64,000 bases of DNA from Paenibacillus tepidiphilus (GCF_008635795.1 NZ_VWRQ01000016.1:62001-126000), one strand, 5' to 3'. Numbered from the stretch's first letter, positions 40,508 to 50,898 are shown. A program made the numbers and translations. Notes: generated from the letters alone by a model not told the origin.

Positions 40508-41671
40508 TTGAATTCACTGTCATTCATTGAACTGGAACAAGCAGGAGTATCACCCGCCGGTGTCCGGCGGATTGGAGAAGCTGCGGCGCAAATGGTCAGG
40601 GACGGAATAACCCCCGCGCAGGTTGTCTTCGCAGCAAGAAGGGGGACGGTGCTTGTTCACCAGGCCGACGGAGTTATCGGGCCCGAGCCGGATGCGGCGG
40701 CATTGACCACCGGTGCGTTATATCCGCTCTGTTCGATTACGAAGCTGTTTACAGCTACAGGCATCATGATGCTGGCAGAGCAAGGAAAGCTGGGACTGAA
40801 CCGGCCGGTCTGCGACTATATTCCCGAGTTCACCGGGGAGGGCAAAGCGGCGGTCCGCATTCATCATTTACTGACGCATACCTCTGGCCTGGATCAGGAC
40901 ACGCTCTACAAGCACCGCAAGATGAAGCAGGAGAACGGAGTGGAATGGCCTCCCTGCGCTCCGGGCCAGGACCCGGATAACCACGATTATCTCTGGGGAG
41001 GATACGATGCGCCGCTGAGCGCCCAGCCCGGCACGGTGATGTCCTATTGCGGATACGGCTATGAAGTGCTCGGCGAGATCATCCGGCGTGTCAGCGGACA
41101 AGCCTATGAGCAGTATATGGAAGAGGCCCTGTTTGGGCCGCTTGGCATGTCCGATACATACTATCGCGTTCCTCCGGAGCTCCGGCACCGGGTCGTCAGA
41201 CGGTCCCCGGAGGCGGCCTGTGCAGAGTGGGTGGAGAGCGAGTATCAGCTGAACTCGGTATCGGCGGGCGGAGGCGCCTATTCCACCGCGCGGGATTTGG
41301 CCGTATTCGGCCAACTGTTCCTGAACGGCGGGGAGCATAACGGGACCCGGCTGCTTTCGCCAGTGTCGGTCAAGGAGATGACCCGCAACCAGATTCCCGG
41401 GGTATCCTCCGCATACCGGGATGAAATTTTTCCGGAGGCCTACTGGGGGTACGGCTGGGCCATCAACGGAAACAAGCGCGACGGCGGCGATCTGTTCTCA
41501 CCGGAGGCTTATTCCCACTGGGGAGCTGCAGGACCATTCCTCTGTGTAGATCCTGTCTATGAGACGGTGACAGTTCATCTGTCTGTGGAGCTGGATCACC
41601 AGAAGCCCTTCAAAAACATGTATGCCGACTATTTTAATAATATGGTGCTGGGTGCTATCACAGAGTTGTAA
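40508..41671 (+). CDS. beta-lactamase-fold serine hydrolase (class C / DD-peptidase-like)
   Basis: 387 residues from a TTG start behind GAGGTGATCACAG. The Ser-x-x-Lys motif is SITK in YPLCSITKLFTAT (about residue 77); the HWG near the end (SHWGAAGPF, about 340) is the third, HxG-type box. The middle Tyr-x-Asn box appears as YCGYGYEVLGEII (about 181-193), with Gly where Asn is expected, which is unusual. No signal peptide is evident, so the enzyme is likely cytoplasmic, and an esterase or amidase role is more plausible than penicillin resistance. The PKS cluster lies downstream, but a terminator and 650 bases separate them. Confidence 0.82.
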   Translation: MNSLSFIELEQAGVSPAGVRRIGEAAAQMVRDGITPAQVVFAARRGTVLVHQADGVIGPEPDAAALTTGALYPLCSITKLFTATGIMMLAEQGKLGLNRPVCDYIPEFTGEGKAAVRIHHLLTHTSGLDQDTLYKHRKMKQENGVEWPPCAPGQDPDNHDYLWGGYDAPLSAQPGTVMSYCGYGYEVLGEIIRRVSGQAYEQYMEEALFGPLGMSDTYYRVPPELRHRVVRRSPEAACAEWVESEYQLNSVSAGGGAYSTARDLAVFGQLFLNGGEHNGTRLLSPVSVKEMTRNQIPGVSSAYRDEIFPEAYWGYGWAINGNKRDGGDLFSPEAYSHWGAAGPFLCVDPVYETVTVHLSVELDHQKPFKNMYADYFNNMVLGAITEL

Positions 41672-41732
41672 GCGTTTAATAAAAAATTTTAACTTGTAAA
41701 CATGGAAGTTAATATAGTGCTGGCGGACCAGT

Positions 41733-41760
41733 AAAGGGACTCCTGAGGAGTCTCTTTATG
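41733..41760 (+). terminator. terminator-like hairpin after the serine hydrolase gene
   Basis: AAAGGGACTCC and GGAGTCTCTTT pair with one mismatch around TGA; the T-tail is short (TTTAT). Confidence 0.6.
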
Positions 41761-42322
41761 CTGTAGTTCTGCATAGTTCGCTATAACCTTCGTTGTTGTT
41801 CGACAAACATTTGCAATTATTTACACTCTGAATCTATTATGGGCTTTATTAAGGCATATCCCATCAATTGTTAACAATGTTATGGATCGTATATATATAG
41901 ATTTTTCTGTGATAAATGGTACATGATTATTTTTTTTCGTATGGTATTTTTAACCTGCTTCCCTAGAATATGCTTCATATTTACCATGCTTTCTGTTCTC
42001 ACAAACCTATTTCAGGAGCTGTAATATGTCATATTTTGGAATAACTCTATATCCTCGTTCTATCCTATCATTCTACCCTTTTATCTGTTCCAAGGTGAAA
42101 CAGCCTCCAAATTCCAGTAAGGAACTCACTTATTTCAGCTATGCAGTCAACGCATGTATCATAATTTGTCTTTTTGTGCGTAAAGAATTTCCATTCACAT
42201 CTCTTAGTTGAATATTTAATGCGTAATTTACACAATCAGGAATTACAGTGGGAAATATATTGTTAAGATTCAACTAACTTCATATAACAATCATAATAGT
42301 TCACAAGGGAGAGGTATGGGCT
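41761..42322. other. AT-rich intergenic region preceding the PKS-NRPS cluster
   Basis: The region is strongly AT-rich and has no supported ORF (an open frame at 42026 has no ribosome binding site and no family). It holds a perfect 12-base palindrome ATTGTTAACAAT (41867-41878), which contains a -35-like TTGTTA ahead of TATATA at 18 bases, and a second, better promoter at 42260. A length of about 560 bases for one promoter suggests room for regulators. Confidence 0.5.
42260..42288 (+). promoter_or_regulatory. candidate promoter of the PKS-NRPS cluster
   Basis: TTGTTA (42260-42265) and TATAAC (42283-42288) have exactly 17 bases between them, matching four and five of six consensus positions. 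The transcript would start near 42295, giving a 28-base leader with an AAGGGAGAGG site before the ATG at 42323. Confidence 0.6.
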
Positions 42323-45300
42323 ATGGTTAACAGTTCAGACAAGCTTGTAGCGATTGTAGGGATGGGGTGCAGGTTCCCGGGAAGCGCAAATAATGCAGAC
42401 CAGTTCTGGGAGCTGCTGAAAGCGGGCAAGGATGCGATTACCGAAGTTCCGGCAGACCGGTGGAGCCTGGAGGAATTTTATCATCCGAATAAGCAGGTCA
42501 AGGGAAAAAGCCATTCCAAATCCGGAGGGTTTATCGATCATTTTGATAAATTCGATGCCAAATTCTTCGGTATCAATGCCCGGGAGGCGGACCAGATCGA
42601 CCCGCAGCAGCGGCAGATGCTGGAGATTGTGTGGGAAGCGCTGGAGGATGCAGGGATCAGGCCTGCCAGCCTGAGCGGCTCGAAGACGGGAGTATTTATC
42701 GGCGGGTTTACGCTGGATTACAAGATTTTGCAGTTTGCAGACAGCTCCCAGATCGGAACCCATGCGGCCGTGGGCAGTATGATGACGATGCTGTCGAACA
42801 GAATTTCGTACATATACAATTTCACCGGCCCGTCCTTGTCGATAGATACAGCCTGCTCGTCCTCACTGGTGTCTGTTCATGAGGCCTGCCGTAGTCTGCA
42901 GAGCGGTGAATGTGAAATGGCGCTGGCGGGCGGGATCGAGCTTATTTATGCACCGGAGTATTATGTGGCGGAATCCAAAGGAGGATTCTTGTCGGAAGAC
43001 GGGAAATGCAAAACCTTCGATGCTGAGGCCAACGGCTACGTGCGCGGTGAGGGCGGGGGGATTCTCGTCCTGAAGAATCTGGAGCAGGCACTTAAGGATG
43101 GGGACTATATCTATGCTGTAATCCGGGACAGCCTAGTCAACCAGGACGGCAAAACAAATGGAATTACAGTGCCAAACGGCGATTCGCAGCGTCAGCTGCT
43201 GGAAGAGGTATATGCAAGGGCGGGAATCGCAGCGGAGGATGTGCAGTATGTCGAGCTGCACGGAACAGGAACGGCACTCGGTGATCCGATAGAGGTAGAC
43301 GCTGTAGGCGGATTCTTCGGTGAGAACCGCAGTGAGGAGAACCGCTGTGTCATCGCTTCGGTGAAGCCGAACATCGGACATTTGGAAGCTGCCTCCGGCG
43401 TAGCATCCATGATTAAGGCAGTCCGCACGCTGGACCGCAGGGAAATTGTGCCGCATATCGGAATGAAAGAGCTGAATCCGGCGATTGATTTGCAGAAGAT
43501 GAAGCTGAGAATTCCACTTCAGAACGAAGACTGGCCGAATGACCATAAACCGGCGTTAATCGGCGTCAATTCCTTTGGCTTCGGGGGAACGAATGCGCAT
43601 GTTATTCTGCAGGGTGTCACGAACCAAATGGTGTACAGCGGCAAGGTGAATGAGGAGCTGCCGCAGGTGCTGACTCTGTCAGCCAAGTCGGAAGAATCCC
43701 TCATGGGACTGGCCCGGCGATATGAGGATTTCCTGGGTACGACAGAGGAACATCTCTCCGACATCTGTCATTCGGCATTGTTCAGACGCGACAAGTTCGC
43801 GAGATCGCTCGCAGTATACGGGCATAGTGTCGAGGAACTGCGGCAGAGTCTGGCCGATTTCAATCAAAGTAAGCCAGTGGTCAATGTGGTGCTCGGCCAT
43901 GAAGGAAAGGACAAGCGTCTGGCATTCATATTCACCGGAATGGGTCCGCAGTGGTATGCGATGGGCCGTGAGCTGTACCATAACAACCGTGTGTTCCGCG
44001 GTGTGGTAGAGCGCTGCCACGCTGAATTCTCCAAATACCTGGATTGGTCGCTGCTTGATGAGTTTCTGACTGATGAAGACAAGTCGCGGATGCAATTTAC
44101 CGAGGTAGCCCAGCCGATGAACTTTGCGGTTCAGGTGGCATTGTACGAGATGTGGCAGAGCATGGGAATTACTCCGGACCTGATTATCGGGCACAGTGTC
44201 GGCGAAGTGGCAGGCCTGTACGCGGCAGGTGTCTACAGCTTCGAAGATGCAGTGAGAATCTCCTACTACCGCAGCATGCTGCAGCAGAGACTGACCGGCA
44301 AAGGCGGAATGCTGGCCGTCGGACTGACCCAGCGGCAGGCGGAAGAACTCATTGCCGGAGACGAGGACCGGGTATCGATTGCTGCAATCAACAGTAATAC
44401 AAGTGTGACGTTATCGGGTGACATGACTTGTCTGACCGCCATTCATGAGCAGCTTGACAACGATGGCGTATTCAACAAGTTCCTGCGTGTGACGGTACCT
44501 TATCACAGCGTATTTATGAACGAAATCAAGGACGATCTGCTGGAGGCGCTGGCTGATATTCAGCCCAAGGCCAGTGATATCACGCTGTATACCACGGCGA
44601 ACGGACAGCTCGCGGAAGGCCCGGAACTGAACAATGAATATTGGTGGCAGAATGTGTCCGGCTCCGTGTACTTTGCTAAGGCCATGGAGCAAATTCTGGA
44701 AGCGGGAATTGTCAACTTTGTCGAAGTCGGGCCGCATCCCGTACTGGCGAATTCCGTTAAAGAGCTGGCCTTTGAGCTGGACAAGGAGGTTCTGATCTCA
44801 CCATCGCTGCGCCGGAGTGAGCCTGAAGTGTCCACATTGTACAGAACGTACGCTGAATTGCTCTGTGCCGGGGTGGAAACCGACTGGTCCCGGGTCTATC
44901 AGGGAAGCTTCAAGTATGTTAAGCTGCCTCACTACTACTGGGAGCATGAACGCTTCTGGAAGGAATCGGCTGAGTATCAGAAAAGACGGCTCGGACAGAA
45001 GGAGCACCGCTTCCTTGGATACCGTAAGAACAGCTTCGTACCGCTGTGGGAGGCAGAAATCAATGACTATGTGCTTCCATTCGTTAAGGATCATTGCGTA
45101 AATGGCAAGGCATTGCTGGCAGGAGCGCACTATATCGAGGCTTCTTTCCAAATGATACGCCATTTTTCAAAATTAGCGCTTGACGATATTTACGCAGTAC
45201 AGCATATCCGCTTCAAAAAGGCCCTGTTCCTGGACGAGAATCACGTGGCACGGATAAATATCAGCTACGATCCGGAGCATGGCACCGTCCGAATCGGCAA

Positions 45301-47797
45301 TGCGGCTGAGGGAAGCGAGACAGCCGCCGCAGCCGATAATTTCCACGCCGAGTTCGTCCGCGGACAGAGCGGCAGGACCCGCAAGCTGGGCGATATCGGA
45401 GCCTTCAAGGCTGCAGCCCGGGAGCATCTGCCGAAGGAGGAGTGCTATCAACTACTTGAGCGGATGAATTTCAACTACGGGCCGATGTTCCAGGGCCTGA
45501 AGGAAGTGTGGATCAAGGACGGGGAAGTGCTGGCCGAGCTGTGTCTCCCGGAAGAGCTGGGAGTGCAGGATGAGGACTGCATCCTGCATCCGGTGCTGCT
45601 CGATGCAGCCTTCCAGTCGTTCCTCGCCAACCAGTTCGACGAGCTGAGGCAGTATGGAAGGGCAGATATCAAGCTGCCCGATACCATCGATGCGGTCCGG
45701 GTATTCGGCAGACCCGAAGGCAGGCTGTATGTGCACTCGTCGATTAAGGAGTCCAGTGCAGAACTGATCGCCGGGGATATCCTCATTCTCGATGCCTCGG
45801 GGAACACGGTAGCCGAAGTGGATAACTTCGTAGCGAGGGCAATGGAGCGGGGTGAAGAGCAGGCGGTACTCGGCGAGAAGGCCCTGAATGAATGGTTCTA
45901 CGGAATCGGCTGGAAGGCGCAGGAGCAGCCGGACGACGAGCCGCTGCTTGCGGCCCGGACCGACTACCGGAACTGGATTATCCTGTGCGATGCTTCCGGC
46001 ACCGGTAACGAGGTTGCCGCCAGACTGACAGCTGCGGGACATGAATGTACGCTGTTCTACCGCGATGATCAAGCTGTGGAGGCAAGGGATGCAGGCAGTA
46101 TCATTCACGGCAGCGACCCGGAGGATTACCTGAAGATCATCGGACAGATGGATAAAGACACCGAATACGGCGTGCTTCATCTGTGGAGCCTGGATCTCCG
46201 CAGCAGGGACGATATGGATGCAGACGATATTGAAGCAGCCAAGCCCAAGGCGCTGCACAGTATCCGCTACCTGCTTAATACGCTGAATGAGCATGGCCGG
46301 AAGTACCGGGCCTGGATGGTCACCCGCGGGGCGGTCAGCGTCCTGCCGGATGAACCGGCGGATGTGCTGCAGGGTGCGGCAATCGGAATGTGCAGAGTCA
46401 TCAGCCACAGCGAATGTGCAGGGAGCTGGGGGGCAAGCATTGACATCGACGGCGGCCGGGAGGCATTGGAACTGCTGGTGCAGGACCTGGCCAATTACAG
46501 CCGGGAAGATCAGCTTGCCTACCGGAACGGTATCCGGTATGTTGCACGGCTGGAGCATATTTACGGCCTGGATGGTAATGTTCCGGTCCAGCTGCACGGC
46601 AACAAAATCTATCTCGTGACCGGAGCCATGGGATCGCTGGGGCAGATTACGGTCAGATGGATGGCGGAGAAGGGCGCACGGCATTTCGTGCTGATCGGCC
46701 GCACGCCATATCCGGATAAGGCCGGCAGAGGGCGGATTGAGCCGGGGCACAGCCTGTATGAAGGTGTGCAATTTATCCGCGAGTTGGAGCGGGGCGGATG
46801 CACGGTGCGGATGGCCGCGCTCGATATTGCCGATGAGGCGGCTGTACGGAAGCTGGCTGCAGATCTGCAGGCGGAAGAAGCAATGCCGGTCGGAGGGATT
46901 GTCCATATTGCCGGTGTTGTTAAAGACCGGCTGATGATGCAGATGCAAGAGCATGAGTTTAACGAAGTGTTCGATACAAAGGCCAAAGGCGCCTGGACGC
47001 TCAGCAAAGTGTTCGAGGATGCCGATCTCGATTTCTTCCTGATGTATTCTTCTACCGGCTCGGTAGTTACTGCGGTCGGTCAGGTGAATTATGCGGCGGG
47101 CAACTCGTTCCTGGATACACTCGCTTACTACCGCCGCAGCAAGGGATTGCCAGCGCTGAGCCTCGGCTGGGGACCATGGGGCGTGGGCATGGTGAAGGAG
47201 CATAATCTGATCGACCATTACAAGTACCAACGGGGGATGAATCCGATCTATGCGATCAGCGGCATGCAGGCGCTGGAACGGGTATTCGGGCAGAAGCCGT
47301 GCCATATCGTAATCGGCGAGGCGGACTGGCCGCTGGCGCTGCAGAATTATCCGGGCAAGCCGGCGCTGTACAACCATTTGGCACTGGAGAGCAAGGATAC
47401 GGTCAGCGATGCCGCAGACGTTGATTTGTTCGCCATGCTGGCCGGGGCCGCCGGTGAGGAGGAGCAACTGGGCATGGTCGAGGATTTCTTCGCCGGCATT
47501 ATTGCTGATACAGTACATGCGCAGAAGGAGAGTCTGGACCTGGACGAGCCGGTCAGCGCTGTGGGCGTCGATTCGATCATTGCGACGGAAATCCGCAATC
47601 AGATCAGCAAGAAGGCCGGAATCAACATTTCCATTGTCGATATATTGGGCGGTACCAGCATTTCCGGGCTGGCCCGGAAGTACTGGGGTGATATCTCAGC
47701 TCTGGTGGTTCCGGAATCTGCCGAGGAGCTGGAAGATCTGCTGCAGCGGCTGGAGAACATGACCGAGGAAGAGGCAGCCCTGCTGCTCGCCGAATAA
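42323..47797 (+). CDS. type I modular PKS: KS-AT-DH-KR-ACP
   Basis: 1824 residues. Domains in order: KS (1-425) with DTACSSS (Cys about 178), HGTGT and NIGHLEAASG; AT (about 530-850) with GHSVGEVAG and VPYHS at the substrate-selecting position, a variant of the malonyl-type HAFH; DH (about 895-1175) with HxxxGxxxxA in DHCVNGKALLA (Pro replaced by Ala) and a kept LDAAFQ Asp/Gln pair; KR (core about 1425-1670) with TGAMGSLG and YxxxN (NYAAGNSF), and a partial B-type VKD; ACP (about 1720-1790) with GVDSII. One extension with reduction and dehydration gives an enoyl unit. There is no loading module, so the starter comes from outside or the KS decarboxylates malonyl. No ER. This is the first gene of the cluster. 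Confidence 0.93.
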   Translation: MVNSSDKLVAIVGMGCRFPGSANNADQFWELLKAGKDAITEVPADRWSLEEFYHPNKQVKGKSHSKSGGFIDHFDKFDAKFFGINAREADQIDPQQRQMLEIVWEALEDAGIRPASLSGSKTGVFIGGFTLDYKILQFADSSQIGTHAAVGSMMTMLSNRISYIYNFTGPSLSIDTACSSSLVSVHEACRSLQSGECEMALAGGIELIYAPEYYVAESKGGFLSEDGKCKTFDAEANGYVRGEGGGILVLKNLEQALKDGDYIYAVIRDSLVNQDGKTNGITVPNGDSQRQLLEEVYARAGIAAEDVQYVELHGTGTALGDPIEVDAVGGFFGENRSEENRCVIASVKPNIGHLEAASGVASMIKAVRTLDRREIVPHIGMKELNPAIDLQKMKLRIPLQNEDWPNDHKPALIGVNSFGFGGTNAHVILQGVTNQMVYSGKVNEELPQVLTLSAKSEESLMGLARRYEDFLGTTEEHLSDICHSALFRRDKFARSLAVYGHSVEELRQSLADFNQSKPVVNVVLGHEGKDKRLAFIFTGMGPQWYAMGRELYHNNRVFRGVVERCHAEFSKYLDWSLLDEFLTDEDKSRMQFTEVAQPMNFAVQVALYEMWQSMGITPDLIIGHSVGEVAGLYAAGVYSFEDAVRISYYRSMLQQRLTGKGGMLAVGLTQRQAEELIAGDEDRVSIAAINSNTSVTLSGDMTCLTAIHEQLDNDGVFNKFLRVTVPYHSVFMNEIKDDLLEALADIQPKASDITLYTTANGQLAEGPELNNEYWWQNVSGSVYFAKAMEQILEAGIVNFVEVGPHPVLANSVKELAFELDKEVLISPSLRRSEPEVSTLYRTYAELLCAGVETDWSRVYQGSFKYVKLPHYYWEHERFWKESAEYQKRRLGQKEHRFLGYRKNSFVPLWEAEINDYVLPFVKDHCVNGKALLAGAHYIEASFQMIRHFSKLALDDIYAVQHIRFKKALFLDENHVARINISYDPEHGTVRIGNAAEGSETAAAADNFHAEFVRGQSGRTRKLGDIGAFKAAAREHLPKEECYQLLERMNFNYGPMFQGLKEVWIKDGEVLAELCLPEELGVQDEDCILHPVLLDAAFQSFLANQFDELRQYGRADIKLPDTIDAVRVFGRPEGRLYVHSSIKESSAELIAGDILILDASGNTVAEVDNFVARAMERGEEQAVLGEKALNEWFYGIGWKAQEQPDDEPLLAARTDYRNWIILCDASGTGNEVAARLTAAGHECTLFYRDDQAVEARDAGSIIHGSDPEDYLKIIGQMDKDTEYGVLHLWSLDLRSRDDMDADDIEAAKPKALHSIRYLLNTLNEHGRKYRAWMVTRGAVSVLPDEPADVLQGAAIGMCRVISHSECAGSWGASIDIDGGREALELLVQDLANYSREDQLAYRNGIRYVARLEHIYGLDGNVPVQLHGNKIYLVTGAMGSLGQITVRWMAEKGARHFVLIGRTPYPDKAGRGRIEPGHSLYEGVQFIRELERGGCTVRMAALDIADEAAVRKLAADLQAEEAMPVGGIVHIAGVVKDRLMMQMQEHEFNEVFDTKAKGAWTLSKVFEDADLDFFLMYSSTGSVVTAVGQVNYAAGNSFLDTLAYYRRSKGLPALSLGWGPWGVGMVKEHNLIDHYKYQRGMNPIYAISGMQALERVFGQKPCHIVIGEADWPLALQNYPGKPALYNHLALESKDTVSDAADVDLFAMLAGAAGEEEQLGMVEDFFAGIIADTVHAQKESLDLDEPVSAVGVDSIIATEIRNQISKKAGINISIVDILGGTSISGLARKYWGDISALVVPESAEELEDLLQRLENMTEEEAALLLAE

Positions 47798-47817
47798 GAG
47801 GGGAAGGATCAGAGAAA

Positions 47818-50800
47818 ATGAGAATTTCAGAAGGTAGTGAGCTGCGGGATCTGGACATCGCCATCATCGGCATGGATTGCCGGGTTCCCGGTGCAGACAA
47901 TGTGGCACAGTTCTGGAACAACCTGTGCGGCGGGGTAGAGGCGCTGACCTATTACACGGACGAGGAGCTGCTGGCGGCCGGTGTGCCTGAATCCTTGATC
48001 CATCATCCCGATTATGTGAAGCAGGGCTTCGCCATTAAGGGGATTGAGCAGTTCGATGCCGGCTTCTTCGGGTTCACGCCGCGCGAAGCGGCGCTGATGG
48101 ACCCGCAGCAGCGGCTGCTGCTGGAGAGCGCCTGGCGGCTCCTGGAAAGCGCAGGCTATAACCCCGAGACCTTCGGCGGCAGCATCGGCGCTTACGTTGG
48201 CTCGGGCACCAGCAAGTATCTGCTCAAGAATATTATGTCTGCCATGGATTTGGACGCTACGCCGGAGATCAGACAGATCTGGCTGGGTAACGACGTCAAT
48301 TTCGCTTCAACGATGATCTCCTACAAATTGAATCTGAAGGGCCCGAGCCTGAATGTGCAGACAGCCTGCTCGACTTCACTGACGGCGGTAACCCTGGCCT
48401 GCCAGTCGCTGCTCAATTATCAGTGCGATATGGCTATTGCCGGGGGCTGCACGCTGGAAGTCCCGCAGGAGACCGGATACTTATATTTGCAGGGTGAGGT
48501 CTTGGCGCAGGACGGGCACTGCCGCCCGTTCGACAAGAACGGCACAGGCACTCTGGCAGGCAGCGGGGTGGGAATGGTCCTGCTGAAAAGACTGGAGGAC
48601 GCGGTGGCCGACAGAGACCACATTGTCGCTGTTATCAAAGGGGCGGCCTTCAACAACGACGGGGCCGATAAGGTCGGCTATTCCGCCCCGAGCGTCAAGG
48701 GGGAACGCAATGCGATCAAGAGCGCGCAGGTGCTCAGCGAGGTCGAGGAGGAGACGATCACCTATATCGAGGCTCATGGAACGGCAACGCCGATGGGCGA
48801 CCCGATTGAGGTGCAGGCGCTGACCGAAGCGTTCCGCAAGGCGACCGACAAGACCGGCTTTTGCGCGCTGGGTGCGGTGAAAGCCAACATCGGACATCTT
48901 GATGCCGCGGCCGGTGCGGCCGGCCTGATCAAGACGGCTCTGATGCTCCAGCACAAGCAGCTGGTGCCTTCCATCAATTTCAGCGAGCTTAATCCCAATA
49001 TTGAGCTGAAAGATTCGCCGTTCTATGTGAACACGGCATTGACCGGCTGGGAGCCGGAATGCGGGGTAAGACGGGCGGGTGTCAGCTCGTTCGGCATCGG
49101 AGGCACCAATGTGCATGTCGTGCTGGAGGAAGCTGTCGAAACCCGGGAAACCCGGAGTAATGAGGATGCCCATCTGCTGCTGCTGTCGGCCCGGAGCCAG
49201 GCCGCTTATGAGCAAAAGGCAGCAGATTTGCTGCAGCATCTGCGGACCCACGAAGATGAAGACTTCCGCAATGTGCTGTACACCCTGAATATCGGCCGCA
49301 AGCGGTTTGCTTACCGCGGGGGGCTGGTCTGTACCAGCAGAGAAGAGCTGATGGCGAAGCTGGAGAAGGGTCTGCCCGGCACCAGAAACGCGAAGGAGCA
49401 TGTCAAGGAGACGGTCTTCCTGTTCCCGGGCCAAGGGGCGCAATATCCCGGTATGGCCAAGGAGCTCTACCGGACGAAATCCGTATTCCGCCGGGAAATG
49501 GATAAGTGCTTGTCCATTCTCAAGCAGCAGTATGACTATGAGTTGCGCGATATTCTGTTTGCAGATCCGGAGCTTGCCGGGAGCGGTGAGCGCCTGGCGG
49601 AGACGCAGCATACCCAAATCGCTGTCTTTGCGGTGGAATATTGCCTGGCGAAGCAGCTGCTGCACTGGGGGATATTCCCCAAAGCCATGCTGGGCCACAG
49701 CATCGGAGAGTACACGGCCGCTTGTCTGGCCGGGGTGTTCTCCCTGGAGGATGCGCTGAAGGTTGTGCTGCTGCGCGGCAGAATCATTCAGTCTATGCCC
49801 AGAGGCGATATGCTCTATGTAAATATGACAGAGCAAGAGGCGATGGCCTACGTCGGCGACAAAGTCTCGCTTGCACTCGTCAATGCGGAGCGGCGGATCG
49901 TGCTGGCCGGAGAACGCGAAGCCCTGCAGAAAGTGATGGAGCAGGTGCAGGACCAGGCGGATTGCCGGATTCTGCACACCTCGCACGCATTTCATTCCTA
50001 TATGATGCGCGATGCCGTGGAAGCGATGACTGCCGTGCTGAAGACGGTCCGGCTGAACCCGCCCTCTCTGCCGATGATGTCTAATGTGACCGGGGAATGG
50101 CTGAAGCCGGAGGAAGCCACCGATGTGAATTACTGGGTCCGGCATATGACCGGCACCGTCCGGTTCAAGGATGCCGCCATCCAGCTTGCCCGCCTGGACT
50201 ACAAGCATTATATCGAGGTGGGTCCGGGCAAGACCCTGTCGGTATTCATGCAGGATAACCTGCAGGGCTACGGGGACTGTCAGCTGTACCAGGTGCTGCG
50301 CGACGTTAACCATACGGGAGACGATAACAGGTTCATGCTGGATTTTGTGCGCAAAATCTGGGTGAACGGCCTGGAGCTGAACTGGTCCAATTATTACGCG
50401 GAAGAGGTATTGTTCAGAGTGCCGCTTCCCGCGTACCCCTTCGAGAAGAAACGCCACTGGATTATGCCGGGCAGCAAACGGACGGTGGAGGAACGGATCG
50501 AGGAGACTTCCAGCTTCATAGCGGAAGCCGGGGCCGCCCAGGAGACGAACTACAACCGCCCGGACCTGTCCGTCGATTACGCTGCGCCGACCGATGCCAT
50601 TGAAGAGAGTATTGCGGAGCTGCTGCAGGAGATTATGGGAATTACGCCGATCGGCATTCACGACAATTTCTTCGAGCTCGGAGGCCACTCGCTGATGATT
50701 ACACAGGTCATTCTCCGAATCAAGGAGCTGTACGGAACGGAGCTGCAGCTGCAGCAGTTTATGGAGGCGCCGACGGTGAAGGATGTGTCCGAGCTTGTGC

Positions 50801-50847
50801 TCGAAGCGCTGTCGGCCAGTCTGGATTTAAGCATGATCGCGGACTGA
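47818..50847 (+). CDS. type I modular PKS: KS-AT-carrier, no reductive domain
   Basis: 1009 residues, with GAGGGGAAGG upstream and 20 bases after the previous stop. KS (1-435) has QTACSTS (Cys about 184), EAHGTAT and NIGHLDAAAG. AT (about 530-830) has GHSIGEYTA and HAFHS, the malonyl-CoA signature. The carrier domain (about 930-1000) has NFFELGGHSLMIT, a motif more like NRPS peptidyl carriers than the GxDS of PKS ACPs. No KR is present, so the unit added would keep its beta-keto group unless it is modified in trans. It would hand the chain to the C domain of the next protein. The KS is less conserved than that of the first PKS. Confidence 0.92.
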   Translation: MRISEGSELRDLDIAIIGMDCRVPGADNVAQFWNNLCGGVEALTYYTDEELLAAGVPESLIHHPDYVKQGFAIKGIEQFDAGFFGFTPREAALMDPQQRLLLESAWRLLESAGYNPETFGGSIGAYVGSGTSKYLLKNIMSAMDLDATPEIRQIWLGNDVNFASTMISYKLNLKGPSLNVQTACSTSLTAVTLACQSLLNYQCDMAIAGGCTLEVPQETGYLYLQGEVLAQDGHCRPFDKNGTGTLAGSGVGMVLLKRLEDAVADRDHIVAVIKGAAFNNDGADKVGYSAPSVKGERNAIKSAQVLSEVEEETITYIEAHGTATPMGDPIEVQALTEAFRKATDKTGFCALGAVKANIGHLDAAAGAAGLIKTALMLQHKQLVPSINFSELNPNIELKDSPFYVNTALTGWEPECGVRRAGVSSFGIGGTNVHVVLEEAVETRETRSNEDAHLLLLSARSQAAYEQKAADLLQHLRTHEDEDFRNVLYTLNIGRKRFAYRGGLVCTSREELMAKLEKGLPGTRNAKEHVKETVFLFPGQGAQYPGMAKELYRTKSVFRREMDKCLSILKQQYDYELRDILFADPELAGSGERLAETQHTQIAVFAVEYCLAKQLLHWGIFPKAMLGHSIGEYTAACLAGVFSLEDALKVVLLRGRIIQSMPRGDMLYVNMTEQEAMAYVGDKVSLALVNAERRIVLAGEREALQKVMEQVQDQADCRILHTSHAFHSYMMRDAVEAMTAVLKTVRLNPPSLPMMSNVTGEWLKPEEATDVNYWVRHMTGTVRFKDAAIQLARLDYKHYIEVGPGKTLSVFMQDNLQGYGDCQLYQVLRDVNHTGDDNRFMLDFVRKIWVNGLELNWSNYYAEEVLFRVPLPAYPFEKKRHWIMPGSKRTVEERIEETSSFIAEAGAAQETNYNRPDLSVDYAAPTDAIEESIAELLQEIMGITPIGIHDNFFELGGHSLMITQVILRIKELYGTELQLQQFMEAPTVKDVSELVLEALSASLDLSMIAD

Positions 50848-50898
50848 AGCCGAAGCTTATAATCATGAAAAAATGTTCTGATACCGAGGTGTGCTGCC

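Noticed and set aside
42026..42211. 61-codon ORF in the gap before the PKS cluster
   Set aside because: No Shine-Dalgarno sequence, AT-driven composition and no recognisable motif.
45452..50688. Two very long minus-strand open frames (about 690 and 735 codons) opposite the PKS genes
   Set aside because: Both are antisense to conserved PKS domains; they arise from codon bias in GC-rich DNA and match no family.
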